Assembly (NCBI GenBank): GCA_045106175.1
Contig: JBGCEF010000033.1
Coordinates: 1 to 64,000 of the forward strand
DNA from: TMED27 sp045106175
GTDB lineage: Bacteria; Pseudomonadota; Alphaproteobacteria; Micavibrionales; Micavibrionaceae
Reading direction: 5' to 3'
DNA length: 64,000 bases
The notes below the pieces were generated by a model. It had not been told where the DNA came from. It ran no database searches and saw nothing but the letters and a program-made list of their open reading frames with translations. Positions within the stretch are counted from its first letter, which is position 1, and each line of letters starts with the position of its first letter. Positions 1 to 8,573 of the stretch are shown here, one piece after another. The position numbers and the translations under genes were made by a program.

Positions 1-1674
1 TGTCCATTTTAGGGCGACAACGGCTTTTCCAGGTTCTGTGACAACAGGTGATAGTAAGTGTGGTATTCCATCATAAACAGAGAGTTCAAGCATTTTGGGA
101 TCTATCATGATAAAGCGGCATTTTTCGGGAGAGAGGCCATATAGAATAGATAGGATCATTGTATTGACGGCAACGGATTTACCAGATCCTGTTGTTCCTG
201 CGACAAGAAGGTGCGGCATTTTTGCGAGATCAGCAAGGATGGGTTGACCGCCAATATCTTTTCCAAGAATAAGTGGAAGGTGAGCTTTGGTTTTTTCAAA
301 CATCTGTGATGCAATTAATTCCTGCATGTAGACGATTTGACGGTTTTTGTTTGGTAATTCTATCCCAATTACGTTGCGACCTGGCACGACCGCGACACGT
401 ACAGATATTGCAGACATTGAGCGTGCGATATCGTCCGCGAGGGAGATAACTTTTGATGATTTTGTACCAGGGGCTGGTTCAAGTTCGTAAAGTGTGACAA
501 CGGGGCCAGGGTGAATGGATGTGATGTCACCTTCTACATTAAAGTCGGCTAAAACATTTTGAAGAAGTTCTGCGTTTTTGCGAAGTGCGCTTTCATTTAG
601 ATGCGGAATATTTGAGTTATCAGGGACTTCTTCTAAAAGATTAATTGGTGGGGATTCCCATTCTTCACCTTCAGCGAGTGCAAATTTTTGTTGTTTGTCG
701 CTGATTGGCTTCGACGTGTTTGTTCCTTGGGTTGGTTTTATAATCTCTATAGGCGCTGCAGGAGTAGGACTTTGTGTTGATTGAATAGGCGCAGATGTGC
801 TTGCCAAATTATTTGTGGGTTCAGGCAGGTTTGAGATTTGTGGTTCTTGTTTTGTTTTATTTGCCTGTACGCTTTTTTTGATTTTTAAGCTTTCCAAGTT
901 TTTAAATAAGTTTGTTTTTGGTTTTGGTGCGTAATTGTCATTATTGTAATAACCAATCCAATTTTTAACTGCGATGAAGCTGTTCATAATTGTTGAGAGT
1001 ATAGATATTGTTACAAAAGCTAGGCTTGTGGCGATTGCTTGTAGTTCGGATTTTTTAGCAGCTGTAGCAAACAATAATATTGGCATTGCTAAGAGTGCGG
1101 ACAAGATTGCGATAGTTTTATAGCCAAATAGTGGTGATATATTTTGCCCAGAGGTGCCAATTTTTTGAATTGTAAGTGAGCCAAAACTCCCTCCCATAAA
1201 GCTTTGAGGATTCCATCCCGTTAGGGGGATTTGACCAAAAGAAATTGATGCTAGCATAACACCGCATACAAGTGTGATGATGCGCATTGGGAAGAGTGAG
1301 ATAGATTGTCTTGTAAAAATACGTACAGCCCAAATGCACAATACTAATCCGAATATGAAGCTAGCGGCGCCTAATGTTTGAACAAAAAGGTCACTAAATA
1401 CGGCGCCGTTATGCCCCATCAAGTTTGCGATTGTCGGATTTTGTGCTTCTAGTGAATCTGTTGCGGTATTCCATGAAGGGTCTGTGTTTGTGTAAGTCGC
1501 GAGAGATAAAATTGTGAATAGGCCGCAAACCCCTAAGGTAAAGGCGAATATATCAACGAATCGTCTAGCGATAAAGGCTTGTAGTGCATCAGGAACAAAA
1601 GGAATTTTGTAGTTTTTGTTTTTTGAGCGATTGGATTTTCTGGGTGCGCGTTTAATTGTGCGTGTACGTGCCAT
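1..1674 (-). CDS. ftsK: DNA translocase FtsK, 3' end cut by window edge
   Basis: FtsK is a septum-anchored, ATP-driven DNA pump that clears and orients chromosome termini during division. The reading frame begins at the ATG at 1674 and is still open at base 1, giving 558 visible residues. About five hydrophobic segments lie between residues 40 and 232. A Gln/Pro/Thr-rich linker follows (roughly 250-340), then the start of the motor domain. The Walker A motif GTTGSGKS is at residues 493-500, and LVAGTTGSGKSVAVNT around it is typical of FtsK/SpoIIIE. The Walker B region and the gamma DNA-reading domain lie outside the window, so their integrity cannot be judged. The gene is divergent from the small gene at 1917. 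Family assignment is secure; SpoIIIE-like naming is the only real alternative. Confidence 0.95.
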   Translation of the reverse strand, partial: MARTRTIKRAPRKSNRSKNKNYKIPFVPDALQAFIARRFVDIFAFTLGVCGLFTILSLATYTNTDPSWNTATDSLEAQNPTIANLMGHNGAVFSDLFVQTLGAASFIFGLVLCIWAVRIFTRQSISLFPMRIITLVCGVMLASISFGQIPLTGWNPQSFMGGSFGSLTIQKIGTSGQNISPLFGYKTIAILSALLAMPILLFATAAKKSELQAIATSLAFVTISILSTIMNSFIAVKNWIGYYNNDNYAPKPKTNLFKNLESLKIKKSVQANKTKQEPQISNLPEPTNNLASTSAPIQSTQSPTPAAPIEIIKPTQGTNTSKPISDKQQKFALAEGEEWESPPINLLEEVPDNSNIPHLNESALRKNAELLQNVLADFNVEGDITSIHPGPVVTLYELEPAPGTKSSKVISLADDIARSMSAISVRVAVVPGRNVIGIELPNKNRQIVYMQELIASQMFEKTKAHLPLILGKDIGGQPILADLAKMPHLLVAGTTGSGKSVAVNTMILSILYGLSPEKCRFIMIDPKMLELSVYDGIPHLLSPVVTEPGKAVVALKWT

Positions 1675-1759
1675 AGTAACTCTATTTTTAATGATTACGG
1701 TTTTTAAAGAATGGTTTGGCGAAAGCCAATGGTTAGAAATTTTCTATGTTCAAAGAGTA

Positions 1760-1824
1760 CTTGTATTTGATTAAAAATACAAGGAATCCCTATGTCTTAA
1801 GAATTTATTTTTGATTTCTTAAGA
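1760..1824. promoter_or_regulatory. Two inverted repeats in the ftsK / 1917 divergent gap
   Basis: The 242-base gap between divergent starts holds two perfect 9-bp inverted repeats. CTTGTATTT at 1760-1768 pairs with AAATACAAG at 1775-1783. TCTTAAGAA at 1795-1803 pairs with TTCTTAAGA at 1816-1824. The second pair contains two identical 8-bp palindromes, TCTTAAGA, with centres 22 bp apart, about two helical turns. That spacing fits a site for a dimeric regulator, but the region is AT-rich and chance is possible. A TATAAA at 1846-1851 could be the -10 box of the downstream gene; no good -35 box is seen. Confidence 0.35.
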
Positions 1825-1916
1825 TTCTATTAACCTTTGAAGTGCTATAAATATCTTACTGATTTTAGACTGCTTTCATAAAATATAATCAACATGATCC
1901 GGGGGGATACACACAC

Positions 1917-2276
1917 ATGAACCAAGATGTTCTTGCATCGCGAATCATATCCGAAACCGAGTATTCCATTTATGTTTATCTTTATCCGGAAGATATTGAG
2001 AATGGTCATTCTGATTGGGAAATGAAATCTGTGACAACGGATGTCAATGATGCTTTACATGAGGCGCAGTCATTATTTAATTCATCGCATTATAAAAAAG
2101 TTGAAGTGAAAAGAAAATATTTTGACCCAAAATATAATCGGCTTATCGATGCGACTTTTAAGGTTTTTCAAAAACATAAACGACAATCGCGACGCGCTAA
2201 AGTTCTTGCGTTGTTAGGGCTTAGTAGTCTTGCGTGCTTGGGTTTAGTGGTTGTGCCATTTATTGGCACTTTTTAA
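1917..2276 (+). CDS. Unknown protein with C-terminal membrane anchor
   Basis: I do not recognise this 119-residue protein. Residues 1-85 look soluble and mixed alpha/beta, with an acidic first half and a Lys/Arg-rich stretch (about 82-95). This is followed by one hydrophobic segment at about 95-117 that ends four residues before the C-terminus. A short basic stretch before a final hydrophobic helix suggests a tail-anchored inner-membrane protein with the N-terminal part in the cytoplasm. A purine-rich CCGGGGGG about ten bases upstream of the ATG is a plausible ribosome site. The gene is divergent from ftsK and convergent with the 2283-2621 gene (6 bp apart). Function cannot be assigned. Confidence 0.7.
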   Translation: MNQDVLASRIISETEYSIYVYLYPEDIENGHSDWEMKSVTTDVNDALHEAQSLFNSSHYKKVEVKRKYFDPKYNRLIDATFKVFQKHKRQSRRAKVLALLGLSSLACLGLVVVPFIGTF

Positions 2277-2282
2277 TATGCG

Positions 2283-2621
2283 TTAATCAAGTATGCCAAG
2301 GGGGTCTTGCATGACCAACCCACCTATTTGATCATAGACATTCGCATTTTCTTCCATCTGTTCTTTGAGCGGCTCATTTTGTTCAGCGAGTGAGCGGAAA
2401 AAACCTGCGGCATCTTGTAAGAGCTTTCCGGCTAGTTCTGAATATGCAGTGCCGTTCAGTTCACCGCGTGGGTCTTGTTCCAAAAGGCTTGCCATTTGGC
2501 TGAAAACTGTTGCGTTTTCTTCCATTTGAGCCTTCAGCGGGTCGTTATTTTCGCCAAGTGCGACAAAAAAGTCAGCAGCATCATTGAGGAGGCGAATAGA
2601 AAGATCGGCGTGTGTAGGCAT
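2283..2621 (-). CDS. Unknown 112-aa protein made of two tandem ~51-residue repeats
   Basis: The protein is an internal duplication. Residues 5-55 and 61-111 align without gaps and share, by my count, 28 of 51 positions. Shared features are L..LL.DAA.FF, N.PLK, QMEENA and QDP.G.L. Each repeat looks like a pair of amphipathic helices with the PLKxQMEENA segment at the bend, so a small four-helix bundle is likely. There is no signal peptide, membrane segment or cysteine. It lies between the unknown gene at 1917 and pheA, 73 bp beyond the pheA stop on the same strand. I do not recognise the family. The near equal conservation of both halves argues for a fold that needs both. Confidence 0.75.
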   Translation of the reverse strand: MPTHADLSIRLLNDAADFFVALGENNDPLKAQMEENATVFSQMASLLEQDPRGELNGTAYSELAGKLLQDAAGFFRSLAEQNEPLKEQMEENANVYDQIGGLVMQDPLGILD

Positions 2622-2694
2622 TTTTTATCCTTGAATTATTAAGTTCTTTCAAAAGATTAACATGGGTTTTGTTAATAATCTATGAGTTTTGGTT

Positions 2695-3567
2695 TTAGTC
2701 AATTTCACCAATATTATTGGTGTAGACTTTGCGTGATGGGTGCGCGGCATATGAGCCTAAGAATTTGACGTCTTTTGCGTAAAACCCAAGCTCTTCCAAG
2801 GCGCGATTAAAAGCAGTGCTTTCGGGGTGGCCTTCTATGTCGACATAAAATTGCGCTGCGTTGAAGTTCTCATCGATGTAAGATTCTAATTTTACAATAT
2901 TAAAGCCGTTGGTCGCAAAGCCACCTAGACTTTTATATAAAGCGGCAGGGATATTCCTGACTTCAAATATAAGGCTGGTTATAATGTTAATATCATCGTC
3001 TTCTTCAGGGATTTCGGGTTCGGGAGATAGGACGAGGAAACGTGTTGTGTTGTGTTTGGAATCTTGAACATCTTCTTGCAGGATATCTAATCCATATATT
3101 TCGGCAGCTAATGTTGATGCGATTGCGCCATGGGTCATATCGCCTTTTTTTGCCACTTTTTCGGCTGCACCGGCGGTGTCGGCGTGAATGTGAGCTTGCA
3201 TGTTTAATCCTTCAATGAACTTTTTGCATTGAGGCAGGGCGTGAACATGGCTGTGCACGTGTTCTAGTGATTCTTTATTTGATCCTTTCACGCCCAATAA
3301 AGCATGGCGAACAGGTTGGAAATGTTCACCGATAATGAAAAGCTCGCCTTCGGGCATTAATGTATGTACATCAGCTACGCGCCCCGCGATTGTGTTATCG
3401 ACAGGGATCATTGCTAGATCTGCTTTTTCATCCTGCACGCTTTGGAATGCATCATTGAATGAGTTACAAGGAATTGTTTCTAAATTTGGATAAACTGTCC
3501 TGCAAGCGAGGTCTGAATAGGCGCCGTAAGTGCCTTGGAAAGCAATTTTTTTTGGTGAAAGGCTCAT
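2695..3567 (-). CDS. pheA: Prephenate dehydratase
   Basis: The enzyme converts prephenate to phenylpyruvate, the committed step to phenylalanine, in the cytoplasm. The 290-residue length fits the monofunctional class with no chorismate mutase domain. The catalytic domain opens with IAFQGTYGAYSDLA at 8-21, and the catalytic TRF triplet is at 175-177 (HNTTRFLVLS). A regulatory ACT domain spans about 197-273, with PAALYKSLGGFATNGFNIVK then LESY. The last block replaces the ESRP of enterobacterial enzymes, as I remember for alphaproteobacterial homologues, so feedback inhibition by phenylalanine is likely retained. The gene is divergent from cycM; this pairing fits alphaproteobacteria. Confidence 0.95.
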   Translation of the reverse strand: MSLSPKKIAFQGTYGAYSDLACRTVYPNLETIPCNSFNDAFQSVQDEKADLAMIPVDNTIAGRVADVHTLMPEGELFIIGEHFQPVRHALLGVKGSNKESLEHVHSHVHALPQCKKFIEGLNMQAHIHADTAGAAEKVAKKGDMTHGAIASTLAAEIYGLDILQEDVQDSKHNTTRFLVLSPEPEIPEEDDDINIITSLIFEVRNIPAALYKSLGGFATNGFNIVKLESYIDENFNAAQFYVDIEGHPESTAFNRALEELGFYAKDVKFLGSYAAHPSRKVYTNNIGEID

Positions 3568-3699
3568 TATAGTTAACTTTATTGTATTTTAGATTATCTT
3601 TTTATTGAATGAGTATAATGACGCGTGTATTGAATGTCGACAAATGCTTACATATTGATATATTAATTAAAATAATAAGAACTCATAGGTTAGATCACC

Positions 3700-4365
3700 A
3701 TGTCCAGTTTTGAATTTAATAAGCTTTTCGCTGCTATCCTTGTCGCCGGATTAACGGCGATGTTGTCGGGATTTGTTGCCGATAAGCTTGTTCACCCGGA
3801 GAAATTAAAAAAAGATGCTGTTGCGATTGATGGTGGCGCGGTTGATACCGGTGGGCCTAAGGTTGAGAAAAAGGCAGAGCCGATTTTGCATTTGATTGCG
3901 ACGGCAGATGTTGCGCGCGGTGAAAAATTATCCAAGGCTTGTGCAGCGTGTCATTCATTTGATAATGGCGGGCCGAATAAGGTTGGGCCGAATCTTTGGA
4001 AAGCGATGGGTGAGAATATTGGTGGAAAAGCCGGGTTTGGATATTCAACAGCTATGTCTGAATTTGGTGGTAAATGGGGATATGTGGAAATGAACCAATT
4101 CCTCTGGAAGCCAAAGAAATATATGCCAGGTACAAAGATGAACTATAATGGGATTAAAAAACCTGAAGACCGTGCGGCGATGATTGCATGGTTACGGACT
4201 TTGGGAAGTGCATCTAAGCCGTTGCCTTCACAGGCGGATATTGATGCTGAGCTTGCTTTGCTTGCGCCTCCTGCGCCTGTTGTTGAGGTAGATGCAAGCG
4301 CGGCGGATCAAATTATGGATGCTTTAAAGGAGCAGGCTGTAGAAGCGCAAGGTGCTGTTGAGTAA
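3700..4365 (+). CDS. cycM: Membrane-anchored cytochrome c (CycM type)
   Basis: This is a class I cytochrome c held to the inner membrane by an uncleaved N-terminal helix (about residues 8-27), with the haem domain in the periplasm. The haem motif CAACH is at 81-85. The distal ligand is most likely Met147 in YMPGTKM, as in mitochondrial-type c552/CycM proteins that carry electrons from the bc1 complex to an aa3 oxidase. A Pro/Ala-rich acidic tail follows residue 170. The cytochrome oxidase operon lies at 52-60 kb in this window, so a functional partnership is a fair inference. It is divergent from pheA, with about 130 bp between the start codons. Confidence 0.93.
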   Translation: MSSFEFNKLFAAILVAGLTAMLSGFVADKLVHPEKLKKDAVAIDGGAVDTGGPKVEKKAEPILHLIATADVARGEKLSKACAACHSFDNGGPNKVGPNLWKAMGENIGGKAGFGYSTAMSEFGGKWGYVEMNQFLWKPKKYMPGTKMNYNGIKKPEDRAAMIAWLRTLGSASKPLPSQADIDAELALLAPPAPVVEVDASAADQIMDALKEQAVEAQGAVE

Positions 4366-4385
4366 TGCATTTCTGATTGGGTTAT

Positions 4386-4832
4386 TTAGCCTGATTTTTT
4401 CTCCCAGCCATTTTGACCTTGTTGCCAGTATGTGATTTCAAAGTCTTGGTCTTTGTAAAGTTTCCATTTTTCTCGTGCATTTTGAATGGCTGTTGGATCA
4501 TTGCCATCAAACATTTCACAGCAAAGTTTATAATCTTCTATAGACTCGTTTTCTGCGCCGTGTGTAAGGATTAAAATATCAGCATTATTCGGGTTTTCAG
4601 CCTGATCAGTTAGCCAAATTGGCTGTTTGTCGGCATGGGTGTCTTTTTTGCTGCCATGTGGGAGGAAGCTGTTTTCTTGGTATGTCCACAGATGTGTATT
4701 GAGCTTTTCGACATTGTTTTCATCATTACATTGTACGACAATATTGCCTTGTGCGACGGCTTTGTTGAGCAAGGCGGGTAAAGCTCTTTCTAATGTTGAT
4801 TGTTCTAGATGATAAAATCTTACTTCTGTCAT
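4386..4832 (-). CDS. holC: DNA polymerase III chi subunit
   Basis: Chi is the clamp-loader accessory protein that links DNA polymerase III to single-strand binding protein. The 148 residues match family length and pattern. The N-terminus MTEVRFYHL, the centre ILILTHGAE and the C-terminal W..YK....E.TYWQQ....W are characteristic. It starts 3 bp after the kamA-like stop on the same strand, and pepA is one gene further upstream. A pepA-holC neighbourhood is common in proteobacteria and supports the call. The AAAGGATAA just before the ATG doubles as ribosome site and as the end of the upstream gene. Confidence 0.9.
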   Translation of the reverse strand: MTEVRFYHLEQSTLERALPALLNKAVAQGNIVVQCNDENNVEKLNTHLWTYQENSFLPHGSKKDTHADKQPIWLTDQAENPNNADILILTHGAENESIEDYKLCCEMFDGNDPTAIQNAREKWKLYKDQDFEITYWQQGQNGWEKKSG

Positions 4833-4835
4833 GCT

Positions 4836-5828
4836 TTATCCTTTTGGTGGGTAGGTGTAGTTCGCACCTTTATAATTTGTCAGCGTGAATGTTTTTGTGT
4901 CGTTTGGTTCGATGTAACACGGCGTTAATGGGATTTTGCCATGACCGCCTGGGATATCGAGCATATATGTTGGCTGACAAAGTCCAGATAGGCGTCCGAG
5001 AAGTTGTTTAACCATTGTTTGTCCGTCTTTAATGGAGACGCGAAAGTGGCTGGTGCCTGGCGCAAAGTCAGGGTGATGAAGATAGTATGGTTTTACGCCG
5101 ATGGCTACAAGTTCGCGATAGAGTGTTTCCAGTGTTTCTACGCTATCGTTTACGCCTTTTAGTAAGACTGATTGCGACAATAAGATAATGCCTTGTTTTT
5201 GAAGCTGTTTAAGTGTGTGGCGTACGTCTTTTGTTATTTCGCGAGCGTGGTTGATGTGTAATGCCATGTAGATTGTTTTTTCGCTGTCTAGAGCGCCAAG
5301 GGTATTTTTTGTTATACGTTTTGGATCGGCAATAGGAACACGTGTGTGGAAGCGTATGACTTTTATATGATCGATTGCTTGTAGTTGTCGCATCATGTTT
5401 GAGAGTTGTTTTGATGATAAAACTAATGGATCTCCGCCTGTTAAGATAACCTCCCAAATTTCTTTATTGTTTGCGATGTAATTAATTGCCGTGTTGCGTT
5501 CTTCTTCGTTTAAAATGTCACTGCCAGGGCCGACCTTTTCGCGGCGAAAGCAATAGCGGCAATAAACGGCGCAGACATTTGCAGGTTTGAAAAGTACACG
5601 ATCAGGATAGCGATGTACGATTCCTTTTACGGGTGTGTGAGCTTCATCGCCTATTGGGTCTGCGTTTTCTTCTGGTGTTTGGATCAGCTCAGCAGGCGTA
5701 GGGATATATTGGCGTGCGATTGGGTCATTATCGGGGGTGCCAGTGATGAGTTGATTAATTGTACCAGTTGTACGGAATGCGTAGCGATCGGAGACGGCCT
5801 TTATTGTTTTACGTATGCGATCTGACAT
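4836..5828 (-). CDS. KamA/EpmB-family radical SAM aminomutase
   Basis: This is a radical SAM, PLP-dependent protein of the lysine 2,3-aminomutase family. The cluster motif C-x3-C-x2-C is at Cys86, Cys90 and Cys93 (CAVYCRYCF). The SAM-binding GGDP is at 131-134. The PLP lysine is likely Lys298 in DIPGGHGK. At 330 residues it is closer to EpmB, which acts on elongation factor P, than to the longer catabolic KamA of clostridia. No epmA or efp gene is in the window, so the substrate (free lysine or EF-P lysine) is undecided. It lies between pepA and holC in one direction and probably one transcript. Confidence 0.88.
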   Translation of the reverse strand: MSDRIRKTIKAVSDRYAFRTTGTINQLITGTPDNDPIARQYIPTPAELIQTPEENADPIGDEAHTPVKGIVHRYPDRVLFKPANVCAVYCRYCFRREKVGPGSDILNEEERNTAINYIANNKEIWEVILTGGDPLVLSSKQLSNMMRQLQAIDHIKVIRFHTRVPIADPKRITKNTLGALDSEKTIYMALHINHAREITKDVRHTLKQLQKQGIILLSQSVLLKGVNDSVETLETLYRELVAIGVKPYYLHHPDFAPGTSHFRVSIKDGQTMVKQLLGRLSGLCQPTYMLDIPGGHGKIPLTPCYIEPNDTKTFTLTNYKGANYTYPPKG

Positions 5829-5863
5829 ATTAATTTGCTCAATTTTTTTTGAAAATATGCGCT

Positions 5864-7357
5864 TTAATCATTCACAATTAGTTCAGAGAGGACTTTAACA
5901 CCGAAACCAGAACCGTATTTTGGAACAGTTGGTTGGTCGGATTTTCGCCATGCTGTACCCGCAATGTCCATATGTGCCCAAGGGATGTCATTTTCGATGA
6001 AATGTTCAAGGAAACCAGCGGCTGTACAGGCTCCAGCAAATCGGCCAGATTTGGCTAAATTTTGTAAATCTGCGACGTTGCTGACCATATCGTTTTTGTA
6101 AACGGTGTCTAATGGCATACGCCATAGTTTCTCGCCAGTGGTTTGGCTTGCTTTATCCATGTCGTTCCATAAATCACTATCATTGACGAATGTGCCGCAA
6201 TATTCATGGCCTAATGCGACCATCATAGCACCGGTCAGTGTGGCAAGATCGATGATGAATTTGGGTTTAAATTTTTGCTGGATATGGGTAAGGCAATCGG
6301 CGAGGACGAGACGACCTTCTGCGTCTGTGTTGAGGACTTCGATTGTTTTGCCGGAGAGGGATCCGATAATATCGCCGGGCCTGTAGGCGTTGTGTGATGG
6401 CATATTTTCCGCCAAACCGACAATAGCGACGACATCTTTTTCAACCTTGTTGAGTGCAATGGCTTTCATGGTTCCGATCACCGCAGCAGATCCGCCCATG
6501 TCCATTTTCATTTCATCCATACCTGCTCCAGGTTTGAGTGAAATGCCGCCTGTATCGAAGGTTACACCTTTACCGACCAGTGCGATGGGTGCATCTTTTG
6601 TTTTAGTCTTTTGACCTTTCCAGTGCATGACAACCATGCGAGGTTGTCTTTCGGAGCCTTTACCAACGGCTAAAATTGCGTCCATGCCCAGCTTTGCCAT
6701 TTTCTTTTCATCAATAATCTCAACTGTAACACCAAGTGGTTTTAACTCACTTTGGATGAATTTTGCGTAGCTTTCGGGATAAAGATCGTTTGGCGGTGCG
6801 TTTACCAGATCACGCGCGGTGAAAACAGATTCAGCGATGTTATCAAGTGTGGTGTATGTCTTTTTTGCTTTGGTATGGTCGCTGTTGATGATTGTTAATG
6901 TTTTTAATTCAGATGGAGGGCTTTTGGGCTTTGTTTTGTATTTTAGGTATGTGTAGCTTCTGAGTTTGAGGCCATATGCGATATTTGCTGTGAGGTCTGA
7001 GGTTGTAAGATTTTTGATAGCTTTATCATCTTCGATGGACAGGCCAACCGTTGATGCACCTAGCGATTTCAGTGTTATGAATAATTTGCCGCCTGCTTCT
7101 TGAGCTTTTAGGGTGTCGAGTTTTTTGGGATCATCAAGACCGAGTAATATGAGTGTTTCTGTATCATTTTTGTTGGCGGCGTTGATGGTTAGTGTTTGGC
7201 CGAGCTTTGATTTAAAATTGGGATTGTTGTCTAAGGTTCTTGTGATAAGAGCTTTAAAGGGCTTTGCTGTTTCACTTAATTTGCCACCTTTATAAACAGG
7301 CACGACCAATGTTTTAATGGTTTTTGTTTGTGATTTTGAAAATGTAATTTTGGTCAT
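5864..7357 (-). CDS. pepA: Leucyl aminopeptidase (M17)
   Basis: A cytosolic dinuclear-metal aminopeptidase that removes N-terminal residues from peptides. The frame is open from an ATG at 7381, but I prefer the ATG at 7357 (MTKITFSK), because family members begin at this strand and no good ribosome site precedes the upstream ATG. Numbering from the upstream ATG, metal-site residues include Lys271 in KGVTFDTGG, and the signature NTDAEGRLVLAD is at 351-362. The roughly 497-residue length fits the family. The catalytic C-terminal half is well conserved; the N-terminal half is lysine-rich and more diverged. It heads a minus-strand group with the KamA-like gene and holC, divergent from lptF. Confidence 0.95.
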   Translation of the reverse strand: MTKITFSKSQTKTIKTLVVPVYKGGKLSETAKPFKALITRTLDNNPNFKSKLGQTLTINAANKNDTETLILLGLDDPKKLDTLKAQEAGGKLFITLKSLGASTVGLSIEDDKAIKNLTTSDLTANIAYGLKLRSYTYLKYKTKPKSPPSELKTLTIINSDHTKAKKTYTTLDNIAESVFTARDLVNAPPNDLYPESYAKFIQSELKPLGVTVEIIDEKKMAKLGMDAILAVGKGSERQPRMVVMHWKGQKTKTKDAPIALVGKGVTFDTGGISLKPGAGMDEMKMDMGGSAAVIGTMKAIALNKVEKDVVAIVGLAENMPSHNAYRPGDIIGSLSGKTIEVLNTDAEGRLVLADCLTHIQQKFKPKFIIDLATLTGAMMVALGHEYCGTFVNDSDLWNDMDKASQTTGEKLWRMPLDTVYKNDMVSNVADLQNLAKSGRFAGACTAAGFLEHFIENDIPWAHMDIAGTAWRKSDQPTVPKYGSGFGVKVLSELIVND

Positions 7358-7448
7358 GGTGATGTATCGTTTCTTTATCATTGTTGTTTTGATGATATTT
7401 CCTTAAAAGAGTATAAGAATTTCAACGCTGAAGGCTAGATGAAAAGTC

Positions 7449-8573
7449 ATGTTATCCGTATTTGATCGATACATTATGAAGAATATTGCGATTGCAACTT
7501 TGTTCGTTGCGATTACTTTGTCTGCGATTATTTTCCTGACGCAATCCTTGCGGTTTTTGGAATTAGTTATTGAATCGGGAGCATCTGGTGCTGCGTTTTG
7601 GCAGTTAACGTTTCTTGCGTTGCCGCGTTTTTTTGAAGTGATATTGCCGCTGGCTTTAATGTCTGGGGTTGTTTTTGTCTATGCGCGTATGATTTCAGAT
7701 TCTGAAATTGTTGTTTTACGCGCATCTGGTTTATCTGCGTTTCGATTATCGCGCCCCGCGATTATATTTGCGCTTGTTGTGACGGTGTTATTAATGAGTA
7801 TTACCATGTGGGTGGGGCCAAAATCCCTTTCAAAGATGCAAGAGATGCGGCAAGTGATTAAATCTCAATTTTCGGCTTTGTTTTTAAAAGAGGGGGTGTT
7901 TAATCAGGTTGGTAAAGGTTTGACAGTCTATGTACGTGAGAAGGACATTAATGGTGACCTTAGAGGGCTTTTGATTCATGATTCCCGGCAAAAGAATGAA
8001 AACCCGTCTACTGTTGTAGCGCGACATGGTGTTTTGGTGAGTACGGATCGTGGGTTTGAGGTTTTGGTTCACGAGGGGTCGCGCCAAGAGTTTAATGTTC
8101 AAAAACAGGTTTTACAGCGATTGGATTTTGATCGTTATACGATTGATTTGCCTAATAGTGGTGAGGTGCGTCAGCGTTGGGCAGAGCCGGATGAGCGCAC
8201 GATTATTGAGCTTTTATCACCGGATTTGAGCAATGCGAGTGATATTCGTAATCTGGATGAGCTTAGATTAGAAGTGCATAAGCGCTTTGTGAGCCCGTTT
8301 TTGGCGCTGTCTTTTTCCTTGGTGGGATGTATGTGTCTTTTGATTGGCTCTTATAATCGCCGTGGACAGGTCCGGCGTATATTGATAGCTGTTTTGGGGG
8401 TGGCTATTTTGCAGGGCTTATATCTCGCGTTTTTTAATATTGCTAAGCAGAGTGAATTTGGTCTTGTGATGATGTATGTGATTGCGATTGGGCCGATTGG
8501 TTTTTCTCTTTTTATGCTGAGTCGTTTAAGTGAGGGGTTTAGACGCCGTACGCTTTATGGGGTTGCATCATGA
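7449..8573 (+). CDS. lptF: LPS export permease LptF
   Basis: LptF and LptG form the membrane part of the LptB2FG ABC transporter, which extracts lipopolysaccharide from the inner membrane towards LptC and LptA. The 374 residues show the family layout: two or three N-terminal membrane helices (starting LSVFDRYIMKNIAIATLF, then a helix pair to about residue 120), a periplasmic beta-jellyroll domain (about 125-265), and three C-terminal helices (about 275-365). Its TGA overlaps the lptG ATG by four bases (ATGA), indicating translational coupling. The ATPase LptB is not in the window. It is divergent from pepA, as in many proteobacteria. Confidence 0.94.
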   Translation: MLSVFDRYIMKNIAIATLFVAITLSAIIFLTQSLRFLELVIESGASGAAFWQLTFLALPRFFEVILPLALMSGVVFVYARMISDSEIVVLRASGLSAFRLSRPAIIFALVVTVLLMSITMWVGPKSLSKMQEMRQVIKSQFSALFLKEGVFNQVGKGLTVYVREKDINGDLRGLLIHDSRQKNENPSTVVARHGVLVSTDRGFEVLVHEGSRQEFNVQKQVLQRLDFDRYTIDLPNSGEVRQRWAEPDERTIIELLSPDLSNASDIRNLDELRLEVHKRFVSPFLALSFSLVGCMCLLIGSYNRRGQVRRILIAVLGVAILQGLYLAFFNIAKQSEFGLVMMYVIAIGPIGFSLFMLSRLSEGFRRRTLYGVAS

